64,000 nt of DNA from Orientallactaga sibirica (GCA_036365145.1 JAEOAD010000055.1:4340001-4404000); one strand, 5' to 3'. Counted from the stretch's first letter, positions 52,414 through 63,703 are shown. Notes: generated by a model from the letters alone, not told the origin. Program-made: numbers and translations.

Positions 52414-52548
52414 GTGCTGGGCATGGTGGTTGGCACACACTTATAATCCCAGCACTCAGGAGACTGAGGAAAGAGGAGTCCCATGTTTGAGGCCAGCGTG
52501 GACTGCATAGTGAGAAACAGTAGTAAGAAAACATAAAACACAAAAACA
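52414..52548 (+). repeat. B1-type SINE
   Basis: 'gtgctgggcatggtggttggcacacac' to 'gcatagtgagaaacag' with an A-rich tail; older type. Confidence 0.7.
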
Positions 52549-52772
52549 GGGCTAAAGACGTTGCTAAGAGCTTGCCCAGCATGCACAAAGCCCTAGGTTC
52601 AATTCCCAGCACATAAACAAGGTGAGGTGGTGCAAGCTTGTCATCCCAGCACTCAGGACGTGGAAGCAGGAGGGGCAGGTGTTTAAGGTTATCCTCAGCT
52701 ACCCAGTGAGTTTGAGGCCAGTCCAGTCACCACGAGATCCTGTCTCAAAGCAACAACAGCAACAACAAAATA
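52549..52772 (+). repeat. ID-B1 composite SINE
   Basis: An ID head ('agggctaaagacgttgctaagagcttgcccagcatgcacaaagccctaggttcaattcccagcac') runs into a B1 body ('gaggtggtgcaagcttgtcatcccagcactcagg...gagatcctgtctcaaagc'). Confidence 0.72.
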
Positions 52773-52975
52773 AATTTTAAAGGAGCATGTGTCACTGCTG
52801 GCAATAGGAGCTGGTTCGGTGGCTTCAAGAACCACTTTTTCCACCGTGTTCAGTTCTTTGGGGGAAGCTGAGGGTGTATATGACGAAGCTATGGAAATAC
52901 TTCCTCTTGTGTTTAAGCAAAAAAAAAAAAAAAAGTATTCTATTTTGAAAAAATATAAACCTTAGATCAGATTTC

Positions 52976-53206
52976 TTTTTTAATATTTTTATTTACTTAT
53001 TTAAGAGAGAAACAAAAAAAGAAGAGGCAGAGAGAAGGGGAGAGAGAGAAAGAATGGGCACACCAGGGCATCCAGCCACTCACTGCAAATGAACTCCAGA
53101 CGCATGAGCCACCTTGTGCATCTGGCTTACATGGGTCCTGGGGAATCAAACCTGGGTCCTTTGGATTTGTAGGCAAGTGCCTTCACTGCTAAGCCATTTG
53201 TCCAGC
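52976..53206 (-). repeat. Dip-type tRNA SINE
   Basis: 'tttttaatatttttatttacttatttaagag' to 'ccatttgtccagctc'; CAGATTTCTT and AGATTTCTTG flank it. Confidence 0.88.
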
Positions 53207-53307
53207 TCTAAATCAGATTAGATTTCTTGTTTGGGTGAATTCAATGTCCATTACAAATATATGCTGTCAAGGTCCCACATCTGGGAAGAAGTGTGGAAGA
53301 AGTTAAA

Positions 53308-53378
53308 GAGGCTGGGCTGTGGCTTAGTGGTACAGCACACAGAGTCCCCGGATTCACTTAGCACCAAAAAAGAAAACA
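53308..53378 (+). repeat. ID SINE
   Basis: 'gaggctgggctgtggcttagtggtacagcacacagagtcc...agcaccaaaaaag' is a diverged ID element. Confidence 0.6.
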
Positions 53379-53379
53379 C

Positions 53380-54218
53380 GTCCCAGGGTGAAAGCTGTAG
53401 AGGTGAAGTGACTGCGACACTGGGAGTGAACACTCATAGTAATTGAGCAAGAATATGTCTAGAGGTGTAACTACCATAAAGTTGACACATTTACTAGGGG
53501 AAAGGGCAACAGTGCCTTGCCCATACTCCTCAGGGAGGGGTTTCATGGGAGCTGGCCAGAGCCTACAAGGACCAACTTGATTGTTTTATCCAGAACTCAC
53601 CTTGCCAGTCTCATTATTTATCTTCTCCAGTGTTCCTGTCTTAACCAAAACAGAAATGATGAAAGCAAGGTGGCCCTCAGGAGGCTACAGCCTGGAGAAG
53701 GAAATAGTCTCTCACCATGTAGCCCCTCCTCCATGCAGGGAAGGACTTAGAATCTTCAGAGGGCCAACCGGGCCCACGGAACTTTACCCCCAATGTCTAT
53801 TTTAATGCCCCTCTAAGGAAGGTGCCACCCTTCTGAAGCCAAGGCTCCAGAGCTAGGAGACCTGCATGTGCTGTGCTACAGTTCTGCCTGGATCTAGAGG
53901 CCAAGATGGTTCCCACCCAACCCCAGTAGTTTGCAACTCCATGATTTTTTTTTGTGTGTGTTTTAATACTAATTTATCATGTGTGAAAATGATCTAAAAA
54001 CCCATTATTTTGTATGCTTATTAAAAAATTAACAAAAAAGGGGAAAGTAAAAAGAAAACTTGAATAAAAGAATAAAAAATAAGGTTAATTCAAAAGACTT
54101 TATTATCATTTCCTTCCTAAAAGCAGGGCTTTTAATTACTTAAAACGCACACACACACAAAACCTTTTGCCTTAAGAAATGGAAATGCTTGGCTTTAAAT
54201 TATATATTATTAAAAGCT
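53380..54218. other. Intergenic, unassigned
   Basis: A/T-rich from 53940. No gene called. Confidence 0.4.
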
Positions 54219-54219
54219 G

Positions 54220-54443
54220 AGGGCTAGAGAGATTCTTAGCAGTTAAGGCCCTTGCCTGCAAAGCCTAAGGACCCATGTTCAATTCTCCAGATCCCACATA
54301 AGCAAGACACACAAAGGTAAGGCAAGCACAAGGTCACACTGCCCAGTAGGTGGTGCAAGCATCTGGAGTTCGATTGTAGTGGCTGAGGACAATTCTCTCT
54401 TTCTCTCTCTCTGTCTTGCTCTCTCTGTCTCGCTCTCTCTAAA
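54220..54443 (+). repeat. Dip-type tRNA SINE, long form
   Basis: Long-form segment 'aaggtaaggcaagcacaaggtcac...gcccagtaggtgg'; flanked by AAAAGCTGA copies. Confidence 0.88.
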
Positions 54444-54479
54444 AAAAGCTGAAAGATGGTTCGTTCATTCATATATTCA

Positions 54480-54920
54480 TTCTCCTACTGAGAAGGCAAC
54501 AAGATAAATACAACCAGACACCAGATCATTTCAGTCTACTAAGGCTCTAAGAGGACTGACTGTAAAGCAGGAAGTGATATGGTGAGACTGGGAGGGCCCA
54601 TGTACATTAAGTAGTCAGCAATGGCCTCCCAGAAGCAGTGAAATTGTATCAGAGATAAGACAGCGGAGAAGGGCCTGAATGCAAGGATCTAAGGAAAGTG
54701 TTTCAAAGTCCGTAGTAACAGCAGGTTCTAAGGCCTTGTGGTCAGAACAAGTGTGACTATTTGAGAGACAAAAGGGAAGTGGATGTCAGTGGGGTATATT
54801 CAAGATAGGCAGGAGTAGGAGGCAATGTGCAGGGAGGTGGGGCCATCCAAGGCCATGGCATAGAGTTTAGGCAGCAAAGGAACATCGCAGGAGGAAGTAA
54901 GCTGGGTTAGGGCACCCAAC
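54480..54920 (-). repeat. Ancient L2-like repeat
   Basis: 'agaagggcctgaatgcaaggatctaagg...cagcaggttctaaggccttgtgg...ccatggcatagagttt' recalls antisense L2-class sequence; highly diverged. Confidence 0.4.
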
Positions 54921-55085
54921 CTTAGAGGAGGCAGAACATCCAAGTCATTTGGGCCCAATCACCTTCATGTTGGCCCAGCCGAAAAGATTAGTCCAGAGAT
55001 TTGACAGGGGGTCAAGTCAATGATGAAGAGAAGAGTTAGTGGATAACCCTGGCCTCCCGGCTCTTGGGGATATAAAAGCAGTATT

Positions 55086-55253
55086 TTTGTTTTTGTTTTT
55101 GTTTTTGTTTTTGTTTTTGAGGTAGGGTCTCACTCTAGCTCAGGCTGACCTGGAATTCACTATGTAGTCTCAGGGTGGCCTTGAACTCACAGCGATCCTC
55201 CTACCTCTGCCTCCCGAGTGCTGGGATTAAAGGTGTGCACCACCACGCCTGGT
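55086..55253 (-). repeat. B1 SINE with (TTTTTG)n tail
   Basis: '(tttttg)6 aggtagggtctcactctagctcagg' to 'caccaccacgcctgg'; TTAAAAGCA-type target copies. Confidence 0.92.
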
Positions 55254-55649
55254 TAAAAGCAAAGTTTTATAGTCCAAGCAGTGACAAATGCCACTAGTGA
55301 TACCACATGTCCTTTCACTAGGCTGACTTCCACCCTTGCCTACCTATGGTTTCCTCTGCAGAGCAGGCAGGACGATCCTGCTAAGACTGAATTCAGGTCG
55401 GGTGTGCTTGTGGGTAAGCCCTCCACAGCTTCCTGTATTGGCTGACCCGTGTCCCTGTCTCCTCTCCTGACCTATGGCAGGCTCTTATTGGACATCATGG
55501 ATGTTCTGTGCACTAATAGTGGAGTTGCCAGGTAAAAGGGGCTCACTGACTGCCAACCAAGTACACAAACATATATGCACATAAAGTCCTGCAAACACAA
55601 AGAGTAGGGGATATCATTTTCACCCATGTAGGAGAGTGTATTATTCAGA

Positions 55650-55797
55650 TACACTCCAGGGCCTCTAGCCACTGCAAATGAACTCCAGATGCATCTGCCC
55701 CCTTGTGCACCTGGCTTATGTGGGTCCTGGGGAATCGAACCTGGGTCCTTAGGTTTCGCAGGCATATGCCTTAACTGCTAAACCATCTCTCCAGCCT
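55650..55797 (-). repeat. Dip-type tRNA SINE, tail lost
   Basis: Starts at 'ccagggcctctagccactgc' and ends 'ccatctctccagcct'. Confidence 0.86.
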
Positions 55798-55802
55798 CAT
55801 AT

Positions 55803-55970
55803 TCTTTTTTTGTTTTGTTTTGTTTTGTTTTTTCGAGGTAGGGTCTCACTCTAGCCCAGGCTGACCTGGAATTCACTCTGTAGTCTCGGGGTGGCCTTGA
55901 ACTCACAGTAACCCTCCTACCTCTGCCTCCCGAGTGCTGGGATTAAGGTGTGCGCCACCACGCCCGGTTA
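55803..55970 (-). repeat. B1 SINE
   Basis: '(ttttg)n ttttttcgaggtagggtc' to 'gcgccaccacgcccgg'. Confidence 0.92.
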
Positions 55971-55994
55971 GCCCCACATTCGTATTTCTATCTA

Positions 55995-56210
55995 CCACAT
56001 TGGTGAAGTGCAAGGGCTTGAGCCAGACTGTCTCAGTTCAAGGCTGCCTCCTGCACTTGCCAGGGGTTTTACTTTAGACAAATTATTTAGCCTTTTTATG
56101 TCTCTGTTCCTCATTATAATATGAGGGTAACACTAGTATTATCAGGAGTTTGGTGTAGATGTTTTTAGCATATAAGGTGCCTGAAACAATCACCCAATGG
56201 TGTCATTACT
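55995..56210 (+). repeat. MIR SINE
   Basis: 'cagttcaaggctgcctcctgcacttgcc...tttagacaaattatttagcctttttatgtctctgttcctcattataatatgagg' is the best-preserved MIR in the window. Confidence 0.72.
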
Positions 56211-56303
56211 TATATCTAAAAATGTAATAAGGAAAATGAATGCAAGAAAGATCTGTATGCCTTCACTGAAGACACCTGGCATAGAAGGTAAAGCACTGCC
56301 TTT

Positions 56304-56452
56304 AGCCGGGCGTGGTGACGCACGCCTTTAATCCCAGCACTCAGGAGGCAGAGAGGTAGGAGGATCACTGTGAGTTTGAGGCCACCCTGAGACTACATAG
56401 TGCATTCCAGGTCAGCCTGGGCTAGAGCGAGACCCTACCTCAAAACACAAAA
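56304..56452 (+). repeat. B1 SINE
   Basis: 'agccgggcgtggtgacgcacgcc' to 'ctacctcaaaacac', immediately followed by a Dip-type SINE at the same target. Confidence 0.92.
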
Positions 56453-56456
56453 ACAA

Positions 56457-56718
56457 GGGCTGGAGAATTGGCTTAGTGGTTAAGGCACCTGCCTGCCAAG
56501 GCTAAGAACGCCCGTTCAATTCTCTAGGTCCCAAGTTTAGCCAGACACAAGTGACACAAGGGCACAATGCCAAACTTGTCCACAAGGGGGCGCACCCATC
56601 TAGAGTTTGTTCACGGCAGCTAAGAAGCTGCTGACGTGCCATTCGCTCGCTCGCTCTCTCGCTCTCTCTCTCTCTCTGCCTCTTCCTTTTTCTCTCTCTC
56701 TCTCAAAAAAAAAAAAAT
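56457..56718 (+). repeat. Dip-type tRNA SINE, long form
   Basis: Long middle ('cacaagtgacacaagggcacaatgcc...cacaagggggcgc'), CT tract with CGCTCGCT words and A13. Target copies AAGCACTGCCTTT (about 56291) and AAACACTGCTTA (about 56725). Confidence 0.88.
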
Positions 56719-57401
56719 AACGAAAAACACTGCTTATCTGATCAGCCAGTTGGCTTGGACCATCAGAACTCGTTTCTATATCTGAAAATGAAGATCAACC
56801 TTGTTTGACCATAAGGTTGATATTAAAGGATATCACATATATTGTATGTCAGTTGCTGGCATAGTACTCAGGACCTATTCAAAGGTAATTAATGTTGCTT
56901 GCTTTCTCTACTCCACACTGGCCTGTGAACTTGCCAGTAATTAATCTAACCTTAACTGTGCCCCAATCTGCTCATACCCTCAGCACCAGCAGGGCCTGCT
57001 GCACAAACAGCAAATGTGCGCACTCAAGGCCACCTGTGAGACACTTCACAAAGCCGCCCTATTGGCTTCCTTCTTTCTGCCAGAACCCGTGTTTGGAACT
57101 TGATCATCTTTTATACGTGGCAATGCCAACAGCCACCTAAGGTGTCTCCATTCAGGAAGGGCTTGTTTGTCCCTTCCAGCTGGAATGAACAAGGCAGGCA
57201 ATTTGTTTTCGTGATACACAGCTCTTGGCCCTGCCCTGTTCTGAAGCCCTTTGTCCCCATTTCTGGCTGACCCAGCCATCCCTGCTCTTCAAGCTGGTCT
57301 TTGAGGTGGAGCATGTTCACCCACCCCATGGTCCTGACCATGTCCTCTCTCTGTCCCCTTGATCCTCTGCCTCACATCCCCATACAGTAGCTCCTCAAAC
57401 T

Positions 57402-57559
57402 TTTTTGTTTTTTGTGGGGTTCCAAGGTAGGGTCTCACTCTGGCCCAGGCTGACCTGGGATTCACTATGTAGTCTCAGGGTGGCCTTGAACTCACAGTGA
57501 TCCTCCTACCTCTGTCTCCCGAGTGCTGGGATTAAAGGCATGCACCACCATGCCTGGCG
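57402..57559 (-). repeat. B1 SINE
   Basis: 'tttttgttttttgtggggttccaaggtaggg' to 'gcaccaccatgcctggc'. Confidence 0.9.
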
Positions 57560-57569
57560 GACTTTGACA

Positions 57570-58615
57570 TCTCTGTGACCTTGTTCACACTCTTTCCCTG
57601 CTGGGGTGGCCTCCTCAGAGTGTCACTTGTCCTCTTGGTGTTCACACAGCATTTCACAGCACCTCATACACTGGCTGCCTCAAGCCCTGGATTTATCTGT
57701 GTGTATGTGGGGCGGGGGGTTTGCTAAGTGGACATCCTGCAAACTGTGATAGTAAACATAGGTCTGCCTTCCCACATCTCCTGGGTCTCCATTCCTCTCA
57801 CACAATCCTGAACACAGCCAAGTGCAACCCACATTTAGGAGGTGAGTCACCTGGTCTTATCAGATGAGATGGGACACATTCAGGGTGGCATTTATTGTCT
57901 GTTCCCCAGTCCACTGCTGCTGGAAGCTACCTTCCACGTCGTCTTGCACTTTGGATGGTGACAACAGCTTTCTACCAGACTAACCTCCTTCCATTCAGCT
58001 CTACCCCAGTACCATCTTCCTCAGATGAAAATCCGGGCCTGCCATCCTCTGTTTAACCCCTTAGGTGAAGTCTGGTGCGGTGGCGAATGTTCATAATCCC
58101 AAGCCATCTGCTGACTGAGGTAAGAGGGATCCAGACCATGTAGGAACCCCAGAGTAAACAGATAGGTTCTTGGACTAGAGCAAGATCAGGAGGGTCCTTA
58201 GTGGGGGGATCCTACCTATATGATCCTACACCACACCCTGGCCTTGCCTGTGCCACCTGGCCTGCCCATCTCAGTTTGCCCCGCCTGCATCGGCGGTGGG
58301 ATTTAGTATTTTTTCATCTCACCTAATTAGATCTCTCTTGAGTGTGTACCTTGACCAGGTGCGGGTGGATTTCTTCTCTAAGCCTAGGCCGATTGGCTGG
58401 GATACCTGCTATCAGGTGTGTCCAGGTATGCTGGCGCAAATTCTAAAGCATATCTTCTCTGACCCACAGAGGAGGGAGGGATGGGGACTCTCCTCTCTCT
58501 TTCTCTTTCTCTCTCTCTCTCCCCCTCCCTCCCTCCCCAGAACTGTGGCAGCAATGCTTTGGGGTAAGATTTCTCTCAGCACGTTGGGATGGGAGTGGGG
58601 AGATGACACTTTTTA
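57570..58615. other. Intergenic, unassigned
   Basis: A weak L2-like patch (ctcatacactggctgcctcaagccctgg) lies near 57660; a CT-rich tract spans 58487-58535. No gene called. Confidence 0.4.
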
Positions 58616-58619
58616 CTTT

Positions 58620-58827
58620 TTTTACATTTTTACATTTTTTTTTTTTTTTTTGAGGAAGGGTTTCACTGTAGTCCAGGCTGACCTGGAATTCACCATGTAG
58701 TCTCAGGGTGGCCTCAGGGTGGTGATACTTCTGCCTCTGCCTCCCAATTGCTGTGATTAAAGGCAGGCACCACCACACCCGGCCCATTTTTCCTTTTTTT
58801 TAAAGGTGTGCAAAACCACGCCTGGCT
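58620..58827 (-). repeat. B1 SINE plus a second B1 stub
   Basis: Poly-T, 'gaggaagggtttcactgtagtccagg' to 'caccaccacacccggcc' (58785), then a 35-bp stub 'aaaggtgtgcaaaaccacgcctggc'. Confidence 0.85.
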
Positions 58828-58829
58828 CT

Positions 58830-59037
58830 AATTTATTTTTGTTTGTTTGTTTGTTTATTTGAGAGTGACAGACAGAGAGAGAAAGAGGCAGAGACAGAGA
58901 GAGAATGCAAATGAACTCCAGACACATGCGCCATCTTGTGCATCTGGCTTACATGGGTCCTGGGGAATTGAGCCTCAAACCGGGATCCTTAGGCTTCACA
59001 GGCAAGCATTTAAGTGCTATGCCATCTCTCCAGCCCC
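58830..59037 (-). repeat. Dip-type tRNA SINE
   Basis: '(gttt)n atttgagagtgacagac' to 'ccatctctccagccc'; part of the middle is deleted. Confidence 0.9.
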
Positions 59038-59132
59038 TATTCCCCCCCCCATTTTTACTTTTATTACTGTCTTCTTTGCTTTTAATCTTTTTAGAAGCAC
59101 ACATTTTAAAAATCCCTTTCTTTCCTTTTTTC

Positions 59133-59147
<15 letters not shown>

Positions 59148-59163
<16 letters not shown>

Positions 59164-59322
59164 TTTTTTTTTTTGTTTGTTTGTTTGTTTTTTTGAGGTA
59201 GGGTCTCACTCTAGCTCAGGCTGACCTGGAATTCACTCTCAGGGTGGCCTCAAACTCTCGAAAGCCTCCTACCTCTGCCTCCCAAGTGCTGGGATTAAAG
59301 GCGTGCACTGCCACACCTGACC
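59148..59322 (-). repeat. B1 SINE with long poly-T
   Basis: T27 plus (GTTT)n, 'ttttgaggtagggtctcac' to 'gcactgccacacctgacc'. Confidence 0.92.
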
Positions 59323-59701
59323 CTTTTCATTTTTTTTTAAATCTAAGATCCGTGTTCGTTTACGTGGGCTCCTGGGCTCCAGGTGGCGTATCTCCCTTCT
59401 CCCCACTTTCCCTTCCCTTCCCCAGCCCTTTCCCTGTGATATCTAAATACACTGTGGTGTTTTAAAGGTCATTTTCCTGAATCTGGAATTGCCAATTCTT
59501 TGTTTAGCTTGCAGCTATAAACTCAGGGCTTGGGGTTCCAGGAAGTATCAGAGAACCCCAAATTTCCCTGTTATAAGACCCTACATTAAAGAACAAAACA
59601 AAAACCCTTGCAGGAGTCACAGTGCCACAAGACAAAGCCTCATCCATCTTCCTCTTGGCTCTAATCTTACCTCTCCCTCCCAGATACCTTTTCATCCTAC
59701 T

Positions 59702-59934
59702 CTTTTAAAAAAATATATTTATTTATTTACTTATTTATTTATTTATTTATTTATTTATTTGCAAGAACAGAGAGAAAGAGAATGGGTGCACCAGGGCCTC
59801 CTGCCACAGCAAACAAACTCCAGATACATGCGCCACTTTGTGCATCTGGCTTTACATGGACACTGGGGACTTGAACCCCGGGTCATTAGGCTTTGCAGTC
59901 AAGCACCTTAACCTCTGAGTCATCTCTCCAGCCC
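59702..59934 (-). repeat. Dip-type tRNA SINE with (TTTA)n tail
   Basis: About 12 ATTT units, then 'cagcaaacaaactccagatac' to 'tcatctctccagccc'. Confidence 0.9.
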
Positions 59935-59970
59935 TTCTCACCTGACTCTTAAGCTGTTTATAATGCCAGG

Positions 59971-60112
59971 CTTTTTTTTTTTTTTCCTGAGGGGATAGGA
60001 AGCTGATGCAAGGTCTTCCTATGTAGGCCAGGCTAGCCTCAAACTTGCCATTCTCCTGCCTCAGTTTCCTGAGTGCTAGTACTACACCTGCGTGCCACCT
60101 CACGCAGCTTAC
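59971..60112 (-). repeat. Old B1 SINE
   Basis: Poly-T, 'aggtcttcctatgtaggccaggctagcctc' to 'gcgtgccacctcacgcagc'. Confidence 0.7.
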
Positions 60113-60119
60113 CCTCAGT

Positions 60120-61380
60120 TGTTTCTGGCCTGTCTGCTGGTACTCTCTCCCCTCATCTCCAGATGACACCCGACCCACTCCAAGGTTCTGACACTAACTA
60201 TAGTCTCCTCTGGGTGCCATAGGGCAGCGTCCTATGGGCAGGTTCCTATGGTTGCTGCCATCAATCCCTGTGGGGCCATGAGCTGTATTCCTGTCTGCCT
60301 CATGTCCTAGCCTGAGGTCAGGGGCTGTTCCTGGCTCTCCTCACTGAGTGAGTACACACTAGACACCCCTCCATGAGTCGCACCGTGCGCAGGGGACAGG
60401 AAGAGAGGAGGTCCCAATTGGAACAAGAACAGACATTTGTGAAGGAAGGTTTTACCTCAGGCTTACGGTCTCTTGGATCTTATCTTAGACCAGGCTCCTG
60501 CTGACCAATACAAAAAGATGCCCCAGTTTCAGCTATTCCGAGGCTGCTGCCTGGACTGCCACTGAGTTGCTCTTGGTGGCAAAGCCCTCAAGAGATGGAC
60601 CCAAAGGTGGGCCCATGAATAGGTCATGCAGGCTTTTGGGAACCCAGCACAGTGTGAAACAAAGCTTTGTTGCTGTCAGGTGGAAGGAAACAAGTCAGTT
60701 CTGGCCCTGGCTTCGTGTTCAAACCTTCAATGTGTCCCTTGTTCTCTAACCATGCTTTGCTCTGCCTCCTTTATGCATGGCGTGCTGGACAAAGATAAAC
60801 TAGAGCGATTTCTGCTCTGGAAAAGTGCCCTGCTAAGGGAAGCAGGTCAGTGTGTTCAAAGACACTTCCTTGAGTAGGTCACCAGGCCTAAGTCCCAAAG
60901 AGCACTTCTCCAAATTCACTTCTTTTGCCAGTCAGTATTTACAGAGATTTTTCACTGGATGAAATGACTACAAAACACCGCTTAAGATTTCTTTTTGCTT
61001 TTAGTTGACTGATTCTCGTTCTTTTGGGGGGAGGGTGGAGTGGGGACAGCATTTTGTGAACTGGAACTTTCTCTTGCTTTGTGCTTGGTTCTGGGCTGCT
61101 GCCTCGTGAGGGACTCTCTGCCAGGAGAAGGTTCAGAAGGAGTCAGTACCAGCAGACAATGGCTCCCTCCCAGGAGAAGAAGGAGTCCTGGGCTCCAAGG
61201 AGAGACCACGGGCACCGGGCACCGAAAGACAAAGACTGAAGGACGGAGGGGAGTGTCATGGGGGATAAAGGGCAGGAAAACCATGGTGACAAGAAAAGAG
61301 AGATGAAAAAGCAACAAGAGTATGCACCAAAAGTCCCTAACGTTCCAGGGCATATTCTTCTCATGTAAATATACTAAATA
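60120..61380. other. Intergenic, about 1.3 kb, no gene seen
   Basis: Open frames of 88 (+, 61040-61306) and 123 codons (-, 60982-61353) overlap each other. Neither shows a recognisable domain, so neither is called. Confidence 0.4.
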
Positions 61381-61382
61381 TG

Positions 61383-61498
61383 TTCTTTTTCTTGAGATAA
61401 GTTTTCACTATATAGCCCAGGCTAGTGTCAAATTCACACCCCTTCTGTGTGATTGTCCCTGGAGCTGGGATTATAGGTATGCCCCACGATGTCAGCTT
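61383..61498 (-). repeat. Old B1/proto-B1 SINE
   Basis: 'ttcttgagataagttttcactatatagcccaggctag' to 'ttataggtatgccccacgatgtcagc'. Confidence 0.65.
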
Positions 61499-61535
61499 TT
61501 TAAAACTATATTCTTTTTTTCTAAAAAATATTTAT

Positions 61536-61683
61536 TAGCTGGGCGTGGTGGCGCACACCTTTAATCCCAGCACTCGGGAGGCAGAGGTAGGAGGATCGCA
61601 GAGAGTTCGAGGCCACCCTGAGACTACATAGTTAATTCCAGGTCAGCCTGGACTAGAGTGAAACCCCTACCTTGAAAAAAAAA
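61536..61683 (+). repeat. B1 SINE inserted in the tail of a Dip-type SINE
   Basis: 'agctgggcgtggtggcgcacacc' to 'ctaccttgaaaaaa'; the AT-rich tail of the antisense SINE is found on both sides. Confidence 0.9.
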
Positions 61684-61881
61684 TTATTTATTTATTTGAG
61701 AGAGAGAGAAAGAGGCAGAGAGAGAGAGAGAATTGGCATGCCAGGGCCTCTAGCCGCTGCAAACAAACTCCAGACACATGTGCTGCCTCGTGCAACTGGC
61801 TTACATGGGTCCTCGGGAATCAAACCCAAGTCCTTTGGCTTTGCAGGCAAGCACCTTAACCATTAAGGCATCCCTGCAGCC
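61684..61881 (-). repeat. Dip-type tRNA SINE
   Basis: 'attatttatttatttgagag' to 'gcatccctgcagcccc'. Confidence 0.9.
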
Positions 61882-62122
61882 CCAAAAAGTGGATTTTTAA
61901 AGACCAGCTGTCTGTTGTTTGTTGCACATTAATCAAAGATACAAGAATAAAAAGAGTAAAGAAAGATACACGCCAGGCAAATACCAAGCAAAAGAATGCT
62001 GGCACAGCTATTTTAATGCTAACTAAAATAGGGTTTAATGTTAAACATTACTAGTATTAAAATGATCACTATTTAATAATCAAATGTTCAAATAGACAGA
62101 AAGATAAAACAACTGCAAATTA

Positions 62123-62325
62123 GGGCTGGAGAGATGGCTCAGTGGTTAAGACGCTTGTCTGCAAAGCCTAAGAATCCCAGTTCGATTCCCCAGGATCCAC
62201 ATAAGCCAGATGCACAAGGTGGCACATGTGTCTGGAGTTAGTTTGCAGTGGCTGGAGGCCTTGGTGCACCCATTCTCTCCATCTATCTCTGTCTCTCAAA
62301 TAAATAAATGAAGTATTAAAAAAAT
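62123..62325 (+). repeat. Dip-type tRNA SINE
   Basis: 'gggctggagagatggctcagtgg' to '(aaat)n gaagtatt'. Confidence 0.9.
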
Positions 62326-62346
62326 ACAAATGAGTATACACCCCCA

Positions 62347-62507
62347 GACATGCAGATAATTATTAGAATATATATTACTGTAAAATTCACTTTATACCAT
62401 GACATGCAGATAATTATTAGAATATATATTACTGTAAAATTCACTTTATACATGACATGCAGATAATTATTAGAATATATATTACTGTAAAATTCACTTT
62501 ATACCAT
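62347..62507. repeat. Minisatellite: three copies of a 54-bp unit
   Basis: Units at 62347-62400, 62401-62453 (one C deleted) and 62454-62507 are otherwise identical. Each begins GACATGCAGATAATTATTAG and ends TTCACTTTATACCAT. A/T-rich; not derived from a SINE that I recognise. Confidence 0.97.
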
Positions 62508-62515
62508 GACCTTTT

Positions 62516-62772
62516 TTAAAATTTTTTAAAATTATTTTTGGAGAGAGACATAGAGAAAGACAGAGGGACAGGGAGACAGATAGAGAATGGGCACACCAGC
62601 AGTCTCTCAGCTGCTGTGAACAAAATCCAGATGTGTGCACCCCCTTGTGGGCAAGTGTGGCATCGCGCTCTTGTGTCACTTTACATCTGGCTAAACATGG
62701 GACCTGGAGATTGGAACCGGGTTCTTAGGCTTAGCAGGCAGGCGCCTTAACCACTAAGCCATCTCTCCAGCC
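62516..62772 (-). repeat. Dip-type tRNA SINE, long form
   Basis: Antisense; perfect 14-bp target duplication TACCATGACCTTTT (62502-62515 and 62773-62786). It inserted at the end of the third minisatellite unit, using its last bases as target. Confidence 0.95.
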
Positions 62773-62787
62773 TACCATGACCTTTTG

Positions 62788-63041
62788 TAATTAGCAAGTA
62801 TATACATGCCTCCTGGTGCCATATATAAAATAGCATAACCATTTTATATGCACAGTGCACTTCTGTACTTAGATAATTTTCACTGCTTGCAGGGCACATC
62901 TGTTGAAGATTGAGCACTGATCTGCAATGATATTGGACAGCATTTTTAATCACCTTTCCTTTGAGTGTGCAAACAAATATCAGTAATTTAGAAGTTCTAG
63001 GTCTTCAGAAGAGATTTTCAAATACACACATAGAGGTATTT
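62788..63041 (-). pseudogene. Possible 3'UTR of the RSL24D1 retrocopy
   Basis: Sequence beyond the pseudogene stop, read on the minus strand. It could be parental 3'UTR carried by the retrocopy, but I cannot verify this. No clear poly-A tail is visible before the SINE at 62772. Confidence 0.35.
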
Positions 63042-63528
63042 TTAAGAAACGCCCTCCACGTCCATATCCAATTGTAACTGCTCTACCATTTGTCCTTCTC
63101 GCTCTTTCCTTTGCTTGCACAAGGGGCCCAGATAAAATGGATGTTTTGCCTGACTGCTTTGATGTCCTGTACTTTCTGTGGCTGTTTATTTCTCCCCAGT
63201 CTGCTAATTGTAAATTTAGCTTGGCATTTCTGTTTGATCTCTTTGGACCGCTTCATTCTACCAGTTGTTTTATTCCATAGTTCTCCTTGGTCTTTGACAG
63301 GTTTATTTCTGTTTTTAAAATGCAAAAGAATTTTCTACTGTCAGCTCTTTACCAACTGCTTGCAGGAAGGCTTGAGTCCACCTGACCTTGGAAAGATTGG
63401 GCTTCTTTTTAAAGTTTTTATGACCTCTGGATTTATATATTCTGAATACAATGCACGCCTTGCAGATAAACATCATGCAGTGGCCAGGGTAGGTGGGCCC
63501 TGAAGAGAAATAACTTCTCAGTTTACCA
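63042..63528 (-). pseudogene. RSL24D1P: Processed pseudogene of RSL24D1 (ribosomal L24 domain-containing 1)
   Basis: RSL24D1 (yeast Rlp24) is a zinc-ribbon 60S biogenesis factor of about 163 residues. Minus-strand frames cover nearly all of it without introns: [12 protein letters not shown], then [67 protein letters not shown], and finally [15 protein letters not shown] before a stop at 63042-63044. It is dead: the start codon is not evident, a 2-bp loss lies near the first codons (about 63515), a zinc-ribbon Cys is changed to Ser, the frame shifts between the N- and C-terminal parts (near 63315-63330) and again near 63085. Intronless structure indicates retrotransposition. Confidence 0.88.
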
Positions 63529-63703
63529 CATGAGACCCATGGGACCCCATTAGGACCAAATGTTGAGTTTGAGAGTGGGGTGTATTTTTTAATTGTTTGT
63601 ATTAATACAAGCAAAACATTCTTCAACTATCTATAAGTTATAAAGAATATGCTACAACAAAATTCATGCATCTGAATTATTTTTTTTAAATAAACAATAC
63701 CAG

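Noticed and set aside
60982..61353. 123-codon minus-strand frame with a hydrophobic start
   Set aside because: No family resemblance, low-complexity Lys/Ser end, and it overlaps an equally unsupported plus-strand frame.
63100..63503. 137-codon plus-strand frame opposite the RSL24D1 pseudogene
   Set aside because: It is the antisense of the retrocopy; the recognisable protein is on the minus strand.
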